A DNA stretch of 64,000 nucleotides from Nereida sp024640765 (lineage in GTDB: Bacteria; Pseudomonadota; Alphaproteobacteria; Rhodobacterales; Rhodobacteraceae): the NCBI GenBank assembly GCA_024640765.1, contig JAHEEK010000004.1, positions 124,001 through 188,000 of the forward strand, written 5' to 3'. This document shows positions 45,560 through 54,448 of this stretch, in pieces. The notes below the pieces were generated by a model that was not told the origin of the DNA, did no database searches, and saw only the letters and a program-made list of their open reading frames with translations. Position 1 is the first letter of the stretch. Each line of letters opens with the position of its first letter. Made by a program: the position numbers and the translations under genes.

Positions 45560-45587
45560 AAACGGCGCCCCAGTTGGAGCGCCGTTT
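45560..45587 (-). terminator. hairpin between acpP and fabF (attenuator-like)
   Basis: AAACGGCGC (45560-45568) pairs with GCGCCGTTT (45579-45587). Leftward it is followed by TTTCGCGTTTT, a weak T-tract. It would leave abundant acpP mRNA while lowering fabF transcription. Confidence 0.6.
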
Positions 45588-45629
45588 GCTATCTTGCACC
45601 TCCCGCAATTGCGGGGCGCGAAGCGTGCT

Positions 45630-45863
45630 TTAAGCAGCTTCTGTGATGAATTTCACTGCATCGCCGAAAGACTGGATGGTTTCAGCAGCGTCGTCTGGGA
45701 TCTCGATGCCAAACTCTTCTTCGAACGCCATAACCAGCTCAACAGTGTCCAAGCTGTCTGCGCCAAGATCGTCAATGAAAGACGCGTTTTCTACAACTTT
45801 GTCTTCTTCAACACCCAGGTGCTCAACAACAATTTTCTTTACTCGATCTGCAACGTCGCTCAT
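45630..45863 (-). CDS. acpP: acyl carrier protein
   Basis: A 77-residue acidic four-helix protein with the phosphopantetheine site DLGADSLDTVELVM (Ser37). It carries growing acyl chains for FabD, FabG, FabF and lipid synthesis. It lies between fabG and fabF as in most proteobacteria, with its own ~180-base upstream region. Confidence 0.98.
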   Translation of the reverse strand: MSDVADRVKKIVVEHLGVEEDKVVENASFIDDLGADSLDTVELVMAFEEEFGIEIPDDAAETIQSFGDAVKFITEAA

Positions 45864-45968
45864 GGCAATCCTCGTCTTTAATATCGTCCTGTTAGGACCG
45901 TGGTCTAATGCCTAATTTTTAAGGCCCATAAGGAGAGCGACATTGCCGACCCTCCTTTCTCATAGCGC

Positions 45969-45996
45969 GACTTACCACAATTTCATGATAAGGCAA
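45969..45996 (-). promoter_or_regulatory. candidate promoter of acpP
   Basis: Read leftward, TTGCCT (45996-45991) and TAAGTC (45974-45969) are 16 bases apart, about 105 bases before the acpP ATG. It resembles a sigma-70 promoter; an independent acpP promoter is common. Confidence 0.3.
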
Positions 45997-46045
45997 ACGC
46001 TTTCGATAACGTTAGGTAAAGCCGTAAATAGCCCCACCGCAGAGC

Positions 46046-46783
46046 CTAGTACATGGCCATGCCGCCGTTCACATGCAAGGTCGCACCAGTCATATATCCA
46101 GCCTCAGCGCTCGCCAGATAGAGCACCGCCGCACCAATTTCGGCAGCTTCGCCCATGCGGCCCGCAGGAACGTTGGTCAAAATGCCTGATTTTTGATCAT
46201 CAGTCAGTTTATCTGTCATCGCCGTGGTAATAAATCCAGGTGCTACGCAATTCACGGTGATCCCGCGGGACGCAACTTCATAGGCAAGCGACTTTGACAT
46301 GCCGACCATACCCGCTTTTGACGCTGCATAGTTTGCTTGTCCCGGGTTGCCCGTGCTGCCCACAACAGAACTGATGTTGATGATCCGGCCCCAACGCGCC
46401 TTCATCATGCCACGGATCGCACCTTTGCACAGGAGCATGGTGCTGGTCAGGTTTACATCAAGCACGCTCAGCCATTCTTCTTCTGACATGCGCATAAAAA
46501 GATTGTCGCGTGTGATCCCTGCGTTGTTAACCAAGATATCAACAGAACCCATGGCATCGGCGGCTTGCTTTGGAAGGGCTGTCACAGCCTCTGCATCAGA
46601 CAAGTTGCAAGGCAAAACATGGGCGCGTTCACCCAACTCATCCGCCAAAGCTTGGAGCGGCTCAACACGGGTGCCAGACAGGCCAACCGTGGCGCCCGCG
46701 TCGTGAAGCGTTCTTGCAATTTCACCACCAATACCACCGGAAGCACCAGTGATAAGGGCACATTTACCAGACAAATCGAACAT
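46046..46783 (-). CDS. fabG: 3-oxoacyl-ACP reductase
   Basis: A 245-residue short-chain dehydrogenase. Cofactor motif TGASGGIGGEIA (residues 12-23), NNAG (87-90), catalytic Ser in NISSVVG, Tyr152 and Lys156 in NYAASKAG. It reduces 3-oxoacyl-ACP with NADPH. 20 bases follow fabD; the normal length and location make FabG secure among the many SDR enzymes. Confidence 0.97.
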   Translation of the reverse strand: MFDLSGKCALITGASGGIGGEIARTLHDAGATVGLSGTRVEPLQALADELGERAHVLPCNLSDAEAVTALPKQAADAMGSVDILVNNAGITRDNLFMRMSEEEWLSVLDVNLTSTMLLCKGAIRGMMKARWGRIINISSVVGSTGNPGQANYAASKAGMVGMSKSLAYEVASRGITVNCVAPGFITTAMTDKLTDDQKSGILTNVPAGRMGEAAEIGAAVLYLASAEAGYMTGATLHVNGGMAMY

Positions 46784-46803
46784 TTTTAGTCTCCTCCGCG
46801 CGC

Positions 46804-47745
46804 TTAGGCGGTTTTCAGTTTTGCAATATCATCAGGGGTGCCAACAGCGGCACAGGCGATGTCGCGGTTGATGCGGCGTACCATGCCAGACAGTGCTTTG
46901 CCCGCACCAATTTCCCACATCTCGGTAACCCCTTGGGCCCCCATCCACGCCACGCTTTCGCGCCAGCGCACAGAGCCCGTTACCTGCTCAACCAGCAATT
47001 CGCGAATGCGCGCGGGGTCCGTAACGGCCTCGGCCAAAACATTCGCCACCAGCGGTACCTTGGGGGCGGAAACATCGACCCGCGCCAAAGCATCAGCCAT
47101 CACATCCGCTGCAGGCTGCATCAACGCACAATGGAACGGTGCGCTGACCGGCAACAGCACGGCACGTTTTGCGCCCTTTTCTTTGGCGATTTCAACGGCG
47201 CGTTCAACGGCCGCCGTGTGCCCCGAAACCACAACTTGGCCCGGGTCATTGTCATTTGCCGCCTGACACACTTCGCCGTCACCGGCTTCAGCTGCCTCTT
47301 TGGCCACGGCCTGAGCCGTTTCAAAATCAAGACCAAGCAAGGCCGCCATCGCGCCTAATCCAACTGGCACAGCCTTTTGCATGGCCTCGCCGCGGATGCG
47401 CAGCAAACGTGCCGTATCCGCAATGCTAATTGCACCAGACGCGGCCAGTGCAGAATATTCCCCAAGGGAGTGGCCGGCCACAAAACTGGCGTCAGAAATA
47501 TCAAAACCTTCTGTTTCCAATGCCTTGAACGCCGCAATTGATGTTGCCATCAACGCAGGCTGCGCATTGTGGGTCAACGTCAGCTCTTGCTGATCACCTT
47601 CCCAAATCAACGTCGACAGCGACTCGCCCAAGGCTGCATCTACTTCTTCAAAAACCGCACGCGCCGCAGGATATGCATCTGCCAGCGCTTTACCCATTCC
47701 GATGGTTTGTGCACCTTGTCCGGGAAAAATAAATGCTCTGCTCAT
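46804..47745 (-). CDS. fabD: malonyl-CoA:ACP transacylase
   Basis: A 313-residue transacylase with IFPGQGAQTIGMG and the nucleophile motif GHSLGEYSAL (Ser93), a His in the SAPFHCALM stretch, and Gln in the first motif. ATG 47745 follows GGAG; four codons upstream in frame are unneeded. First gene of the leftward fabD-fabG-acpP-fabF-mltG series and divergent from the cytochrome b561 gene. Confidence 0.97.
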   Translation of the reverse strand: MSRAFIFPGQGAQTIGMGKALADAYPAARAVFEEVDAALGESLSTLIWEGDQQELTLTHNAQPALMATSIAAFKALETEGFDISDASFVAGHSLGEYSALAASGAISIADTARLLRIRGEAMQKAVPVGLGAMAALLGLDFETAQAVAKEAAEAGDGEVCQAANDNDPGQVVVSGHTAAVERAVEIAKEKGAKRAVLLPVSAPFHCALMQPAADVMADALARVDVSAPKVPLVANVLAEAVTDPARIRELLVEQVTGSVRWRESVAWMGAQGVTEMWEIGAGKALSGMVRRINRDIACAAVGTPDDIAKLKTA

Positions 47746-47872
47746 GGTTGTCTCCAAATTATGTTGATTGAGTGTCTAAACCGCGCACACATATTGTTCA
47801 ACGATGGAGAGTTGCCCACCCGGCACTTCCCTGTACCCCCACCCGTAATTTGTTATGACCAAGGAACGTCCC

Positions 47873-49066
47873 ATGCTGTCCAACACCGCCAGCCACTACG
47901 GCACCATCACCAAACTTTTTCACTGGACCATTGCCCTTGGCATCTTTTTGGTGATCCCGCTTGGTATCTACGGCAACAATCTGGCCCACGCCATTGAGGC
48001 CAACGGCGCGGATGCGCAAACCGTGGCCCGCGCTGCGTTCGTGTTTAGCCTGCACAAAACCATCGGCCTTACGATTTTGTTCACTGCCCTTGCGCGCATC
48101 GCGTGGGCCATCAGCCAACCAAAGCCGGAGGCGTTGAACGGAGATAAAAAAGCCGAACATTGGTTGGCCAGCATGATCCATTGGTTGCTTTACGGCTCGC
48201 TCGTGCTGGTGCCCGTGACAGGTTGGATCCACCACGCGGCGACCTCTGGATTTGCACCCATCTGGTGGCCCTTTGGACAGGACCTGCCGTTTGTGCCCAA
48301 ATCTGACAGCACCGCACATCTATTCGAAGGCCTGCACGTTGTCTTTGAGCGGGTGCTGGTCGCCAGCCTATTGCTGCACATCGCCGGCGCGCTGAAACAT
48401 CACGTGATCGACAGAGACGCCACCCTGCGCCGCATGTGGTTCGGCACAACCGCAGTAGGCCCCCGCCCGCAACAACACAGCGCAAAAACAGCCATCCTTG
48501 GGGCGCTTGCGGTTTGGGTCATCGCGCTTGGGATAGGTCAAAGCCTTGGACTTTATCGCGGCGACGCGGGTCAAACCACCGCAGCACTTGAAAGCGTTGC
48601 AAGCGACTGGACGGTTCAGTCCGGCGAAATCGGCATCGCCGTGACACAATTCGGCAGTGCGACTAATGGCAGTTTCAGCGACTGGACAAGCGAGATCACC
48701 TTCGATGAGACCGCCAAAACCGGCAGCGTCACAACTACCATCAACATCGCGTCGCTCAGCATCGGGTCTGTCACATCCCAAGCGCTCGGAGCGGAGTATT
48801 TTAACGCCGCTACCCACCAGACGGCCATTTATGAAGGGCAGATCAGCCATACTGAGGCGGATCAATACGCCTCAACCGGCACGCTCACACTTAAGGGGCA
48901 AAGCATTCCGGTCGAGTTTACGTTTGATCTGACCATGGTGGACGGGCTTGCCACAATGTCGGGCACAACACGGCTTGATCGCACCGATTTTGGCATCGGT
49001 GCGGCCGACGAAGGCACGTTGGGCTTTGGTGTAGATGTATCGTTGAACCTAACGGCCGCGCGCTAA
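47873..49066 (+). CDS. cytochrome b561-YceI fusion protein
   Basis: A 397-residue two-domain protein. Residues ~1-185 form a four-helix di-heme cytochrome b561 with paired His in helices (TKLFHWTIAL, FSLHKTIGLT, YGSLVLVPVTGWIHHAA, LLLHIAGALKHHVI). A fifth hydrophobic segment (~205-225) leads to a YceI domain (DWTVQSGEIGIAVTQFGSATNGSFSDWTSEITFD to the end), a lipocalin-like pocket that binds polyprenoids, placed in the periplasm. The fusion joins quinol-linked electron transfer to an isoprenoid binder. ATG 47873 has AAGGA ahead. Confidence 0.9.
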   Translation: MLSNTASHYGTITKLFHWTIALGIFLVIPLGIYGNNLAHAIEANGADAQTVARAAFVFSLHKTIGLTILFTALARIAWAISQPKPEALNGDKKAEHWLASMIHWLLYGSLVLVPVTGWIHHAATSGFAPIWWPFGQDLPFVPKSDSTAHLFEGLHVVFERVLVASLLLHIAGALKHHVIDRDATLRRMWFGTTAVGPRPQQHSAKTAILGALAVWVIALGIGQSLGLYRGDAGQTTAALESVASDWTVQSGEIGIAVTQFGSATNGSFSDWTSEITFDETAKTGSVTTTINIASLSIGSVTSQALGAEYFNAATHQTAIYEGQISHTEADQYASTGTLTLKGQSIPVEFTFDLTMVDGLATMSGTTRLDRTDFGIGAADEGTLGFGVDVSLNLTAAR

Positions 49067-49067
49067 G

Positions 49068-49736
49068 TTACTGATATCCCAACTGTTCGCGCATAAATGC
49101 CAGCGCAACAGATAACCCGTCAGGGGCAATTCCGTGGGCTGTGCCGTTCATCACATGGGCGAACACGTCACGGAATTTCGCAGCCTGAAGGCCCTCAACC
49201 GCCGCAGGAAGCGACTGCACGGGCACAACATCATCTTCATCACCGTGTACCAACAAAACCGGAAAGTGGCTCTCGACCTCATCAGGCAGGGTATCCGGCT
49301 CAAGCAAGCGTCCAGAAAAGCCAACCACGCCCGCAACTGCATCTTCACGGCGCGGCATCACATGTAGCGCCATCATCGTGCCTTGGCTGAACCCAAGCAC
49401 GACCACTTGCTCGGGCAACAAATCGTTGTCGACCATGATCCCGTCAAGAAACGCGTTCAAATCATCTGCCGCTTGAAACAACCCTACGCGACTTTCTTCC
49501 TCGCTTGATCCGTCAATCCACGGGATCGGAAACCACTGACGGCCGATCGGGGCGCCATCACACTCTTGCGGCGCGTCGGGGCTGATGAACATCGTGTCGG
49601 GCATATGTTCCGCCAACGGGTCCGCAAGGCCAATCAAATCAGCGCCATTGGCCCCATAGCCATGCAAAAACACCACCGCACTGCGTAAATCACCAGAGTG
49701 CGGCGCGCGCACTTTTGCATCCAAAACCCGTGTCAT
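49068..49736 (-). CDS. alpha/beta hydrolase, carboxylesterase/phospholipase type
   Basis: A 222-residue hydrolase of the carboxylesterase/lysophospholipase family: oxyanion region VVFLHGYGANG, nucleophile GFSQGT (Ser117), Asp in LLVHGDEDDVVP, and His in the NGTAHGI segment. The substrate is unknown. It starts on the ATGA shared with the AlkA-type gene and converges with the cytochrome gene, leaving one base between stops. Confidence 0.9.
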   Translation of the reverse strand: MTRVLDAKVRAPHSGDLRSAVVFLHGYGANGADLIGLADPLAEHMPDTMFISPDAPQECDGAPIGRQWFPIPWIDGSSEEESRVGLFQAADDLNAFLDGIMVDNDLLPEQVVVLGFSQGTMMALHVMPRREDAVAGVVGFSGRLLEPDTLPDEVESHFPVLLVHGDEDDVVPVQSLPAAVEGLQAAKFRDVFAHVMNGTAHGIAPDGLSVALAFMREQLGYQ

Positions 49737-50362
49737 GAGATCCCATCCCTTTGCTTTTCAACATGGTAGTATGCCCACAAGAGCCGCGCTGCAACCGCGC
49801 GCCAAGGGGCCCATTCAGCTGCGATATCGCGCATCGCGCGCTCGGTCGGGCGGGACGGTAAGTTAAACAACAACCGCGTCGCTTCCTGAAGCGCCAAATC
49901 GCCGTGGGCAAACACATCCGCGTGCCCCAACGAGAACATCGCATAAATCTCCGCCGTCCAGGGCCCAATGCCAGGCACGGCAACCAAAGTGCGCACCACG
50001 TCGTCTGTTGGTGCCGCCCGAAGAGCGTCATAATCTAGCCGCGCCTCGGCTAATGCTTTGAGATATTTCACTTTCTGACGGCTTAATCCGCAGGCGCGCA
50101 TTTCATCCTCTGTCGCGGTGCGCACAGTCGCGGGATCGGCCAGACCACCTGCCACGCATTTCGCCTCAATCGCGCGGGCAGCGGCAACACTGACTTGTTG
50201 GCCCACAATTACAGACATCAGGGCCGCAAATCCGTCAGGCTTGCGCCTAAGCGGTAAAGGCGCAGTCACGGCCAAGGCGGGCGCAAAACGGGGCTCAATC
50301 TTGATCAACTCTTGGGCGCCAAAGGCGACATCTTCCAAAGTTTCAATCCGGTTGATCAACAC
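49733..50362 (-). CDS. DNA-3-methyladenine glycosylase II type (AlkA)
   Basis: A ~209-residue helix-hairpin-helix base-excision glycosylase. The hairpin is LVAVPGIGPWTAEIYAMFSLG, with the catalytic Asp in DVFAHGDLALQEA. The N-terminal DFAALMSVIVGQQVS-like region (DGFAALMSVIVGQQVSV) is also typical. The start is uncertain: GTG 50362, TTG 50359 or TTG 50374, all overlapping the cobK stop; no ATG is available. Shorter than E. coli AlkA because the N-terminal extra domain is absent, as in many bacterial members. Confidence 0.9.
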   Translation of the reverse strand: MLINRIETLEDVAFGAQELIKIEPRFAPALAVTAPLPLRRKPDGFAALMSVIVGQQVSVAAARAIEAKCVAGGLADPATVRTATEDEMRACGLSRQKVKYLKALAEARLDYDALRAAPTDDVVRTLVAVPGIGPWTAEIYAMFSLGHADVFAHGDLALQEATRLLFNLPSRPTERAMRDIAAEWAPWRAVAARLLWAYYHVEKQRDGIS

Positions 50363-51087
50363 GCCCTCACCCAATCTAAGGCTGCCTCGATCGTATCAAC
50401 TTTTGGCGCATCCGGTTGTGGGGGCCGTTCAATCATCGCAACGGGCAGTCCCAACAGCGCCGCTGCATCCAGTTTTGACCGGCTCGCAGTGCCGCCTGCA
50501 TTTTTCACCACCAATAAATCCACCCTAAGTGCCTCAAACAACTCCACTTCGCGCCCCACTGAAAACGGAGGCCGCCCAATGCAATACTCACCGCCCTCAA
50601 AGGGAAACGGTGACGTGGGCGAATCAATCTGGCGGCAAATGACGCGGTGCCCTTCAAGGTTGGCAAACCGTTCAAGGGTCTGACGTCCCGTGGCTAAAAA
50701 CACAGTCGACGGCGTTTTGTTGAGTAATGCTAGGACATCTGTCTCATCGCGGATATGGTGCCATTGGTCACCTGACTGCGCTGTCCATGCGGGTCTTAAG
50801 TATTGCATATACTTCAATCCTTTATGGGCCGAAACTAATGCAGTCCTATGAGATATCCGACTGGCAAATGGATGCGTTGCATCCAAAATATGCGTGATCT
50901 TTTCACGCGCAAGATACTCGCAAAACCCGTCTTCGCCCCCGAACCCACCAATGCGCGTCGGAAGCGCCAGCGGTTTTGCCTGACGGGTCGCCCCCGCAAG
51001 GGATGCCACTGCGTTAACGCCTATTTTATACAGCGCATCCGCCAGAACCCGCCCTTCGCCAGAGCCCGCAAGCAACAGGACTTTCAT
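50356..51087 (-). CDS. cobK: precorrin-6A reductase
   Basis: A 243-residue CobK/CbiJ reductase of corrin-ring synthesis. Typical are the opening KVLLLAGSGEGRVLADAL, the DATHPFASRIS motif, TVFLATGRQTLERFANLEG and the C-terminal LLVVKNAGGTASRSKLDAAALLGLPVAMIERP. It overlaps the cbiD stop by 4 bases and the glycosylase start, so cbiD-cobK-glycosylase-esterase read as one leftward operon. Confidence 0.94.
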   Translation of the reverse strand: MKVLLLAGSGEGRVLADALYKIGVNAVASLAGATRQAKPLALPTRIGGFGGEDGFCEYLAREKITHILDATHPFASRISHRTALVSAHKGLKYMQYLRPAWTAQSGDQWHHIRDETDVLALLNKTPSTVFLATGRQTLERFANLEGHRVICRQIDSPTSPFPFEGGEYCIGRPPFSVGREVELFEALRVDLLVVKNAGGTASRSKLDAAALLGLPVAMIERPPQPDAPKVDTIEAALDWVRAC

Positions 51088-52127
51088 GGCCTGTCTCCGG
51101 CGCGCGCAAGTATTTTCCCGGCGCGGTCAATCAACACCACATCACTTGTAATACCTGCACCGCGAAGCTGTTTTTGAATTTGCACCTGCGCTGTTTCCGC
51201 GGCCCATTCCGCAACAACTGGCCCAGCAATTTCACAGGCTTCAAGCGCCGTATTTGCGCCTTTAATTTCTTCATTATCAATAGCTTGTGCCAAGGAATTA
51301 AAGTCGGCCTGCGAGCGGCCAGAATGCAAATCAACCGCGCCTTGCGCCAGCTTCACCAGCTTTCCAATGCCACCGCCAATCGTGATGTGAGGGACGTTCG
51401 TTTTGGCAAGGTATTTCAACAGACCACCCGAAAAATCACCCATGTCGAGCATCCCGTGATCAGGCAATCCGTACAGCTGTTGCACCACTTTTTCAGAGGT
51501 CGCACCCGTGCACCCCGCCACATGGGGCATCCCTTCGGCAACGGCCACATCAATACCGCGGTGAATGCTCGCGATCCACGCCGCACAGCTAAACGGGCGC
51601 ACAACGCCGGTGGTGCCCAGAATCGAAATACCGCCCACAATGCCAAGGCGGGGGTTCCATGTTTTTTGTGCAATCGCCGCGCCATCTGGCACGGAAATGG
51701 TGATCCGGACATCTGTCCGCCAGCCGATTTCGGCAACCACCTCATCCATCATCGTCCGTGGCACCGGATTAATCGCAGGCTCTCCCACCGCAATCGGCAG
51801 ACCCGCCTTGGTCACATGTCCAACACCCTCGCCCGCATGAAAGCTGACGCCGTTTCCACCAAGCTCGACCCGCGCTTTGATCAACGCCCCATGGGTCACG
51901 TCCGGATCATCACCTGCATCCTTAATAATGCCCGCCTCAGCCCAGCCTTCCCCAACGGCTGTTGTTTCAAGGGCAAAAACAGGTGTCTCACCTTTAGGCA
52001 AAGTGATTGAGACAGTGTCTCCCCAAGTCCCGTCTCGCAGCCGCAGCAGCGCCGCTTTGACCGCGGCGGTCGCACATGCGCCCGTCGTCCAGCCGCGCCG
52101 CAACGGTCCTGTTGGTTTTCGTGCCAT
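51084..52127 (-). CDS. cbiD: cobalt-precorrin-5B C1-methyltransferase
   Basis: A 347-residue CbiD protein: LRRGWTTGACATAAVKAAL at the start, GAGEGVGHVTKAGL-like glycine loop (HAGEGVGHVTKAGLPIAVGEPAINPVP), GISILGTTGVVRPFS, and 'GDFSGGLLKYLAKTNVPHITIGGGIGKL'-type core pieces. CbiD belongs to the cobalt-early route, yet aerobic Rhodobacteraceae often carry it beside CobK/CobA. Divergent from cobA. Confidence 0.94.
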   Translation of the reverse strand: MARKPTGPLRRGWTTGACATAAVKAALLRLRDGTWGDTVSITLPKGETPVFALETTAVGEGWAEAGIIKDAGDDPDVTHGALIKARVELGGNGVSFHAGEGVGHVTKAGLPIAVGEPAINPVPRTMMDEVVAEIGWRTDVRITISVPDGAAIAQKTWNPRLGIVGGISILGTTGVVRPFSCAAWIASIHRGIDVAVAEGMPHVAGCTGATSEKVVQQLYGLPDHGMLDMGDFSGGLLKYLAKTNVPHITIGGGIGKLVKLAQGAVDLHSGRSQADFNSLAQAIDNEEIKGANTALEACEIAGPVVAEWAAETAQVQIQKQLRGAGITSDVVLIDRAGKILARAGDRP

Positions 52128-52247
52128 TGCTGTGAAACGTCCCTTTGCCTTGATGCCGACTATATCAGCGCATTTCGCGCCGCCAAGCGGGTATGTAATG
52201 TCGCATTATCGCTTCATGTTTGCGAATTTGCGCGCCATAAGTTGCAT

Positions 52248-53105
52248 ATGACCGACTCTATGTTGCCTCCACTAACGTCCAAAAACTGGCCCGCGCTTGA
52301 GCCGGGTTGGGTGTGGTTGTGTGGTGCGGGCCCCGGTGACCCAGGTCTGCTAACGTTGCATGCGCTCAATGCGCTTCGACAGGCAGATGTGGTGATTTAT
52401 GACGCGCTGGTTCAAGAGGCGATTTTGGAGTGGGCGCCGCAGGCAGAGCATATCTATGCAGGCAAGCGCGGCGGAAAACCTTCGGCAAAACAACGCGATA
52501 TCTCGCTTCGGCTGGTTGATCTTGCCCGTGCAGGCAAACGTGTTCTGCGTCTTAAGGGCGGTGATCCGTTCGTATTTGGGCGCGGCGGTGAAGAAGCACA
52601 GACCCTTGTGCAGCACGGCATCCCGATCCGCATTATCCCCGGCATTTCCGCGGGCATCGGCGGGCTGGCCTACGCAGGCATTCCTGTAACGCACCGGGAC
52701 GTTAACCAATCTGTGACTTTCGTGACCGGCCATGATCAATCGGGTAACACGCCCTCCTCGCTGAATTGGCGCGCCATCGCCCAAGGCAGTCAGGTCATCG
52801 TGATTTACATGGGCATGAAGCACATCGCCCGCATCGCCGCCGAGCTGATGGAAGGTGGTCGCAGCGCCCATGAACCTGTTGGCATTGTCACAACGGCCAC
52901 GACGGACGCGCAGCAGGTGCTTGAGACGACCCTCAGCACAATGGAAGCCGACATCGCCGCGGCCGGTCTTGAGCCCCCTGCAATCATCTGCATCGGTGAG
53001 GCCGTTCGCATGCGCCAAGTACTTGATTGGCAAGGCCAAATAGCGGGCGAGCCGGTGCGTGACATGGACCCGCTTGGCCGTGACCGCCCCGCAGAAAGCG
53101 CATAG
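52248..53105 (+). CDS. cobA: uroporphyrinogen-III C-methyltransferase
   Basis: A 285-residue SAM-dependent methyltransferase producing precorrin-2, the branch point to cobalamin and siroheme. Visible: VWLCGAGPGDPGLLTLHAL, VIYDALV, RLKGGDPFVFGRGGEEAQTL, PGISAGIGGLAYAGIPVTHR, and the QVIVIYMGMKH segment. ATG 52248 is preferred over an in-frame TTG at 52242; no strong ribosome motif precedes either. Leads the rightward cobA-cobB-MFS group. Confidence 0.95.
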   Translation: MTDSMLPPLTSKNWPALEPGWVWLCGAGPGDPGLLTLHALNALRQADVVIYDALVQEAILEWAPQAEHIYAGKRGGKPSAKQRDISLRLVDLARAGKRVLRLKGGDPFVFGRGGEEAQTLVQHGIPIRIIPGISAGIGGLAYAGIPVTHRDVNQSVTFVTGHDQSGNTPSSLNWRAIAQGSQVIVIYMGMKHIARIAAELMEGGRSAHEPVGIVTTATTDAQQVLETTLSTMEADIAAAGLEPPAIICIGEAVRMRQVLDWQGQIAGEPVRDMDPLGRDRPAESA

Positions 53106-53113
53106 GGGGACAG

Positions 53114-54433
53114 ATGTCCGCCGCCTCGTCTTTCGCCCCAAACAACACTGGCTTTATGATTGCCGCGCCAAGCTCTGGGGCAGGTAAAACAACGCTTACG
53201 CTGGCTATTTTGCGCGCCTTGGCCCGCAAAGGCCCCGTCAGGGGCGCGAAATGCGGCCCTGATTACATCGACCCGCAGTTTCATTCTGCCGCAACTGGCC
53301 GCGCGTGTCTTAACCTTGATGGCTGGGCGATGGCGGACAGCTGTCTCATGGCGCGCGCACAAAATAGCCCAGCCCCGTTGATCGTAGAAGGCGCGATGGG
53401 CCTCTTTGACGGGGAGCTGCCCCACGCCAAAGGCAGCGCCGCACGGGTTGCAAAAACCTTGGGGCTGCCAGTGGTTTTGATTGTAGATGCCGCGAAAACC
53501 GCGCAAAGCGTCGCCGCCGTGGTCCGCGGGATGATGCTGCACGATCCGGACGTCCAAATTGCAGCGGTGATCTTGAACCGTGCCGGCTCTGACAAACATC
53601 GCCGGATGATTGAAAGTGCGTGGGCCGACTTGCCGCCCATCATCGGCACCGTGCCGCGCGGCGGACAGTTGTCTCACCCGTCGCGGCATTTGGGCTTGAT
53701 CCAAGCAGATGAGCGCGCGGACCTTACAGAATGGCTTGATGCGCTCGCGGATACGGCAGAGGCGCATATTGATCTAAGCGCGCTGCCTTTTGCGCCGCTT
53801 GGTAAGGCACCCCACGCGACTTCCAAAATCATCAGACCGCCCGCACAACGTATCGCCATCGCACAAGATGAGGCGTTCCGCTTTGCCTATCCTCACATGT
53901 TGCAGGAATGGCGCGCGGCGGGTGCGCAGATCACACCGTTTTCGCCCTTGCGCGATGATGTGGTTCCTCAGGCAGATTTCGTTTTCCTGCCCGGCGGCTA
54001 TCCCGAACTTTATGCGGGAAAACTCGCCGCTAATTCGGCCTTTATAGGCAGCCTTAAGAACGCCGCGCAAATGCCTGATATATACGGGGAATGTGGTGGC
54101 TATATGCTGCTTGGTGCAGGCCTAATTGATGCAGATGGAACGCGCCATCAAATGGCAGGTCTTCTTGATCTGGAAACATCGTTTCAGCACCGTAAACTAC
54201 ATTTGGGATACCGTTCTCTAACGCCGCTTGCCCCCAAAACCACGAGCCTTTTTGCAGGCCGTAGCACCGCATCACTGCCCGCCCACGAGTTTCACTACGC
54301 CACCACATTACGCGCACATGGCACGCCGCTTTTTGGCGCAAAAGACAGCGAAGGCACATCTTTGAGCCACATGGGGTTAATTGAGGGTCGCGTTTGTGGT
54401 TCGTTTGCGCATATTATCGAGTTCAACACCTAA
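53114..54433 (+). CDS. cobB: cobyrinate a,c-diamide synthase
   Basis: A 439-residue ATP-dependent amidase. The N-terminal dethiobiotin-synthetase-like ATPase shows APSSGAGKTTLTLAI and KCGPDYIDPQFH. The C-terminal class I glutaminase domain carries the LPGGYPELYAGKL stretch and the nucleophile motif YGECGGYMLLG, with a His near HEFHYAT. It amidates side chains a and c of (hydrogeno)byrinate. Eight bases after cobA. Confidence 0.95.
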   Translation: MSAASSFAPNNTGFMIAAPSSGAGKTTLTLAILRALARKGPVRGAKCGPDYIDPQFHSAATGRACLNLDGWAMADSCLMARAQNSPAPLIVEGAMGLFDGELPHAKGSAARVAKTLGLPVVLIVDAAKTAQSVAAVVRGMMLHDPDVQIAAVILNRAGSDKHRRMIESAWADLPPIIGTVPRGGQLSHPSRHLGLIQADERADLTEWLDALADTAEAHIDLSALPFAPLGKAPHATSKIIRPPAQRIAIAQDEAFRFAYPHMLQEWRAAGAQITPFSPLRDDVVPQADFVFLPGGYPELYAGKLAANSAFIGSLKNAAQMPDIYGECGGYMLLGAGLIDADGTRHQMAGLLDLETSFQHRKLHLGYRSLTPLAPKTTSLFAGRSTASLPAHEFHYATTLRAHGTPLFGAKDSEGTSLSHMGLIEGRVCGSFAHIIEFNT

Positions 54434-54448
54434 GTAAGGCCCCCTGAC

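Noticed and set aside
51174..52010. A 278-codon rightward frame antisense to cbiD
   Set aside because: Arg/Asn/His-rich with no family resemblance; cbiD is well supported on the other strand.
52128..52247. Possible cobalamin riboswitch between cbiD and cobA
   Set aside because: The 120-base gap is too short for a riboswitch and shows no B12-box-like sequence.
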